Position numbers and translations under genes: made by a program. Of a stretch of DNA of 64,000 bases, positions 62,050 to 64,000 are shown one piece after another (position 1 is the stretch's first letter; each line of letters starts with the position of its first letter). Origin of the DNA: Galbibacter mesophilus (lineage in GTDB: Bacteria > Bacteroidota > Bacteroidia > Flavobacteriales > Flavobacteriaceae). The notes beneath the pieces are model-generated. The model made no database searches. It was not told where the DNA came from and saw nothing but the letters and a program-made list of their open reading frames with translations. The stretch is taken from contig NZ_JAMQVC010000006.1 in NCBI RefSeq assembly GCF_023721415.1, forward strand, positions 62,001 to 126,000, given 5' to 3'.

Positions 62050-64000
62050 TTGTTAAGAATACTACTCTTATTATGCTTGTTTTCGAGTATTTGCTACGGA
62101 CAAAGCATTAATTTAGATCAATTGGGTAAAGCCAAATTGGTGCGCTATAATGGCGGTATTTCTGCTAATGGGGTGTATTATTCTGGGACGTCCAATAGGC
62201 AACCATTTACTTACTTTCTTAACGGAAACCTTAATTTTAACATCGCTGGGGTGTATAACATACCGCTTTCGTTTACTTATTCCAATCAAGATTTCGATTT
62301 TCCCAATCCGTTTAATTTTAACAGGCTCAGTTTGCATCCTTCCTATAAATGGATAACCGCACATATTGGCGATGTTGCCATGACATTTTCGCCCTACACG
62401 GTTAGTGGCCATCAATTTACCGGGGGTGGTGTGGAACTTTCCCCGCCGGATAAGAATTTTCAAATAAGTGCTTTGTACGGAAGATTTTTAAGAGCAACGG
62501 AATACGATTCTATTGCAGAACAAGGAGTTGTTGCGTATAAAAGAATGGGCTATGGTGCTAAAGCTTCCTACGATTTTGAAAAATTTAAAGTCGGACTTAT
62601 ATACTTCCATGCAAAAGATGATAAAAACTCATTATCGGTTCCTTTTCCTGCCGACCTTGAATTGAGTCCGAAAGAAAATACCGTGGTAAGTGTGGAAACC
62701 AATGTGCAATTGTTTGATCGGGGGAATTTTCGGGTGGAATATGCGATTTCTGGCGTTACGGAAGATACCCGATTAACCGATGAGCGTGGGGAAAAGGGAT
62801 TGCTTTCTTTTCTGCTGAATGAAAACATAAGTACCGAATATTATTCCGCCCTCAACGCCAGTTTCGATTATCCCGCTGGAAATGGTTCCGTAGGGGTGGC
62901 TTACGAACGTATCGAGCCAGATTACAAAACTTTAGGCGCCTATTATTTTAATAACGATTTGGAAAACATTACCATAAATGCCAGCCAAACTGTGTTTAAC
63001 GATAAATTGAATGTGGCGGTAAATACCGGTTTTCAAAGGGATAATTTAGATAAACAGAAGAGCTCGGAGCTTCAGCGTATTGTAGGGTCTGTAAATTTAA
63101 ACTATACACATTCCGAAAAACTGGCTTTAAACGGTTCGTATTCCAATTTTCAATCGTACACCAATATTCGAGACCAGTTCGATTACATCAATCAGGTTTC
63201 AGAATTTGAAAACCTCGATACCTTAAATTACCGTCAGGTGTCGCAAAATGCCAATTTAGGTGCCAACTACACTTTATTGGCTTCCGAAGAAAAAAATAAA
63301 TCCATCAACTTAAATATGGTGTATCAAAATTCAGTAAACCAACAGCAAGGGGAAACTGTAGAAGGTGGGGAAAATGCTTTTTATAACGCGGCGGCGGGCT
63401 ACACTATTGGTTATGTGCCTGTGGGGATGAATGTTTCTTTTGCGGGAAATGCTTCTTACAACACAGTGGGCGTCGATAAATCCCTTACCTGGGGCCCAAC
63501 CGTAGCTGTAGGAAAACTTTTTTTTGATAAGAAACTGCGCACCAATCTTTCCAGTTCCTACAACGCCACTTATAGTAATGGAGAGCGGCAGGGGAGTGTT
63601 TACAACATTCGGCTGGGCGGCAGTTATGTGTATATGGAAAAACATAATTTTAGTCTGAATTTCCTTTCGCTTTTCAGGAATAATCCTACCCAAAGCGCCA
63701 ATGATTTTACCGCTACGCTGACATACTCTTACGCCTTTGATAATTTTAAACTGAACCTAAACCGCCGCGAGCGCGACCCTATTTACAACGAACCGAGTGT
63801 GCGATTTAGGCACCGCGAAGTAACGTACAGCGGAACCTTGACGGAAGTTACCGATCAGTTGAATAATGTACGGAATAGCGGTCAGTTTGAAAATATTCCG
63901 GTATCGGAACAGAAGGAACTCAACCTATTATTTGAAACGGTGCGCGATCAAGAAAAAGCAGAACCTTACAAAGAACATGCAATTGCTTTTTTGGATGAAC
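62050..64000 (+). CDS. Large outer-membrane beta-barrel-like protein (C-terminus outside)
   Basis: The frame is open from TTG at 62050 to the right edge (650 codons). A signal peptide (about 1-19, ending CYGQ) is followed by an N-terminal part with strands such as NGNLNFNIAGVYNIPLSFTY and a long series of 10-12-residue beta strands with Tyr/Phe/Asn ends, the pattern of a large barrel. The SINLDQLGKAKLVRYNGGIS start is one I recall in flavobacterial barrel proteins. I cannot name the family. A type IX secretion or sugar/siderophore link is possible but not supported. No start codon other than TTG fits the signal peptide. Confidence 0.72.
   Translation, partial: MLRILLLLCLFSSICYGQSINLDQLGKAKLVRYNGGISANGVYYSGTSNRQPFTYFLNGNLNFNIAGVYNIPLSFTYSNQDFDFPNPFNFNRLSLHPSYKWITAHIGDVAMTFSPYTVSGHQFTGGGVELSPPDKNFQISALYGRFLRATEYDSIAEQGVVAYKRMGYGAKASYDFEKFKVGLIYFHAKDDKNSLSVPFPADLELSPKENTVVSVETNVQLFDRGNFRVEYAISGVTEDTRLTDERGEKGLLSFLLNENISTEYYSALNASFDYPAGNGSVGVAYERIEPDYKTLGAYYFNNDLENITINASQTVFNDKLNVAVNTGFQRDNLDKQKSSELQRIVGSVNLNYTHSEKLALNGSYSNFQSYTNIRDQFDYINQVSEFENLDTLNYRQVSQNANLGANYTLLASEEKNKSINLNMVYQNSVNQQQGETVEGGENAFYNAAAGYTIGYVPVGMNVSFAGNASYNTVGVDKSLTWGPTVAVGKLFFDKKLRTNLSSSYNATYSNGERQGSVYNIRLGGSYVYMEKHNFSLNFLSLFRNNPTQSANDFTATLTYSYAFDNFKLNLNRRERDPIYNEPSVRFRHREVTYSGTLTEVTDQLNNVRNSGQFENIPVSEQKELNLLFETVRDQEKAEPYKEHAIAFLDE

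Overview
The window is a stretch of a Flavobacteriaceae-type (Bacteroidota) chromosome. Evidence: AT-rich intergenic DNA, promoters of the Bacteroidota form (TTTG, about 19 bases, TAnnTTTG), no Shine-Dalgarno signals, and family-typical genes (PafA-type phosphatase, glutamine synthetase III beside a type II enzyme, fused IcmF mutase, CarboxypepD_reg-like outer-membrane proteins, ribosomal protein THX). Most of it is ordinary housekeeping DNA. I see no tRNA, rRNA, CRISPR array, prophage or intact insertion sequence.

Layout. 0-3.2 kb: ftsH (partial), rsfS, birA and an Mla-type lipid ABC pair (ATPase and permease). 3.3-6.5 kb: a secreted PafA-like phosphatase and two exported proteins of unknown role. 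6.5-10 kb: SRPBCC protein, pyrE, NUDIX and an M14 peptidase. 10-16.5 kb: a SulP transporter, a 21-bp tandem array, a response regulator/PAS kinase pair, coaD, a strongly structured repeat and ddl. 16.5-22.8 kb: PASTA protein and rluD, a small foreign-looking insertion bounded by two diverged copies of the rluD 3' end, yaaA, THX, a DNA-glycosylase-like protein, ohr and meaB. 22.8-26.5 kb: a tight four-gene membrane operon for lipid-linked sugar transfer. 26.5-35.6 kb: a small lipoprotein with a VOC protein, lpd, a Dph6-like ligase, aroQ, two small beta-barrel proteins, xerD and an aldo/keto reductase. 35.7-43.4 kb: GH20 hexosaminidase, GH3 protein, two HExxH metallopeptidase-like genes, ypdA, rpe and purM. 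43.7-47.2 kb: divergent glutamine synthetases. 47.3-51.4 kb: a Ca/Na exchanger, a BlaI/BlaR1-type sensor pair behind three phased operators, and a small ABC pair. 51.5-56.3 kb: prfA, pyrF, a metal-receptor protein, a toxin-antitoxin pair and purU. 56.5-64 kb: icmF, a UDP-glucuronate decarboxylase, an 800-bp non-coding region with a degenerate ~21-bp tandem array, and the start of a large beta-barrel protein.

How the genes fit together. Pyrimidine (pyrE, pyrF), purine (purM, purU), aromatic (aroQ), pentose-phosphate (rpe), glutamine (two synthetases), CoA (coaD), biotin (birA) and cell-wall (ddl, GH20) functions are spread through the window as short transcription units. Acyl-CoA rearrangement is represented by fused IcmF and a separate MeaB chaperone. 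The items most worth following up are the rluD-flanked insertion at 18.26-18.88 kb, the BlaI-type operator/promoter array at 48.3 kb and the BlaR1 homologue with plug-like C-terminal repeats, the nested inverted-repeat element at 15.2 kb, and the two 21-bp-period arrays at 11.8 and 61.5 kb.
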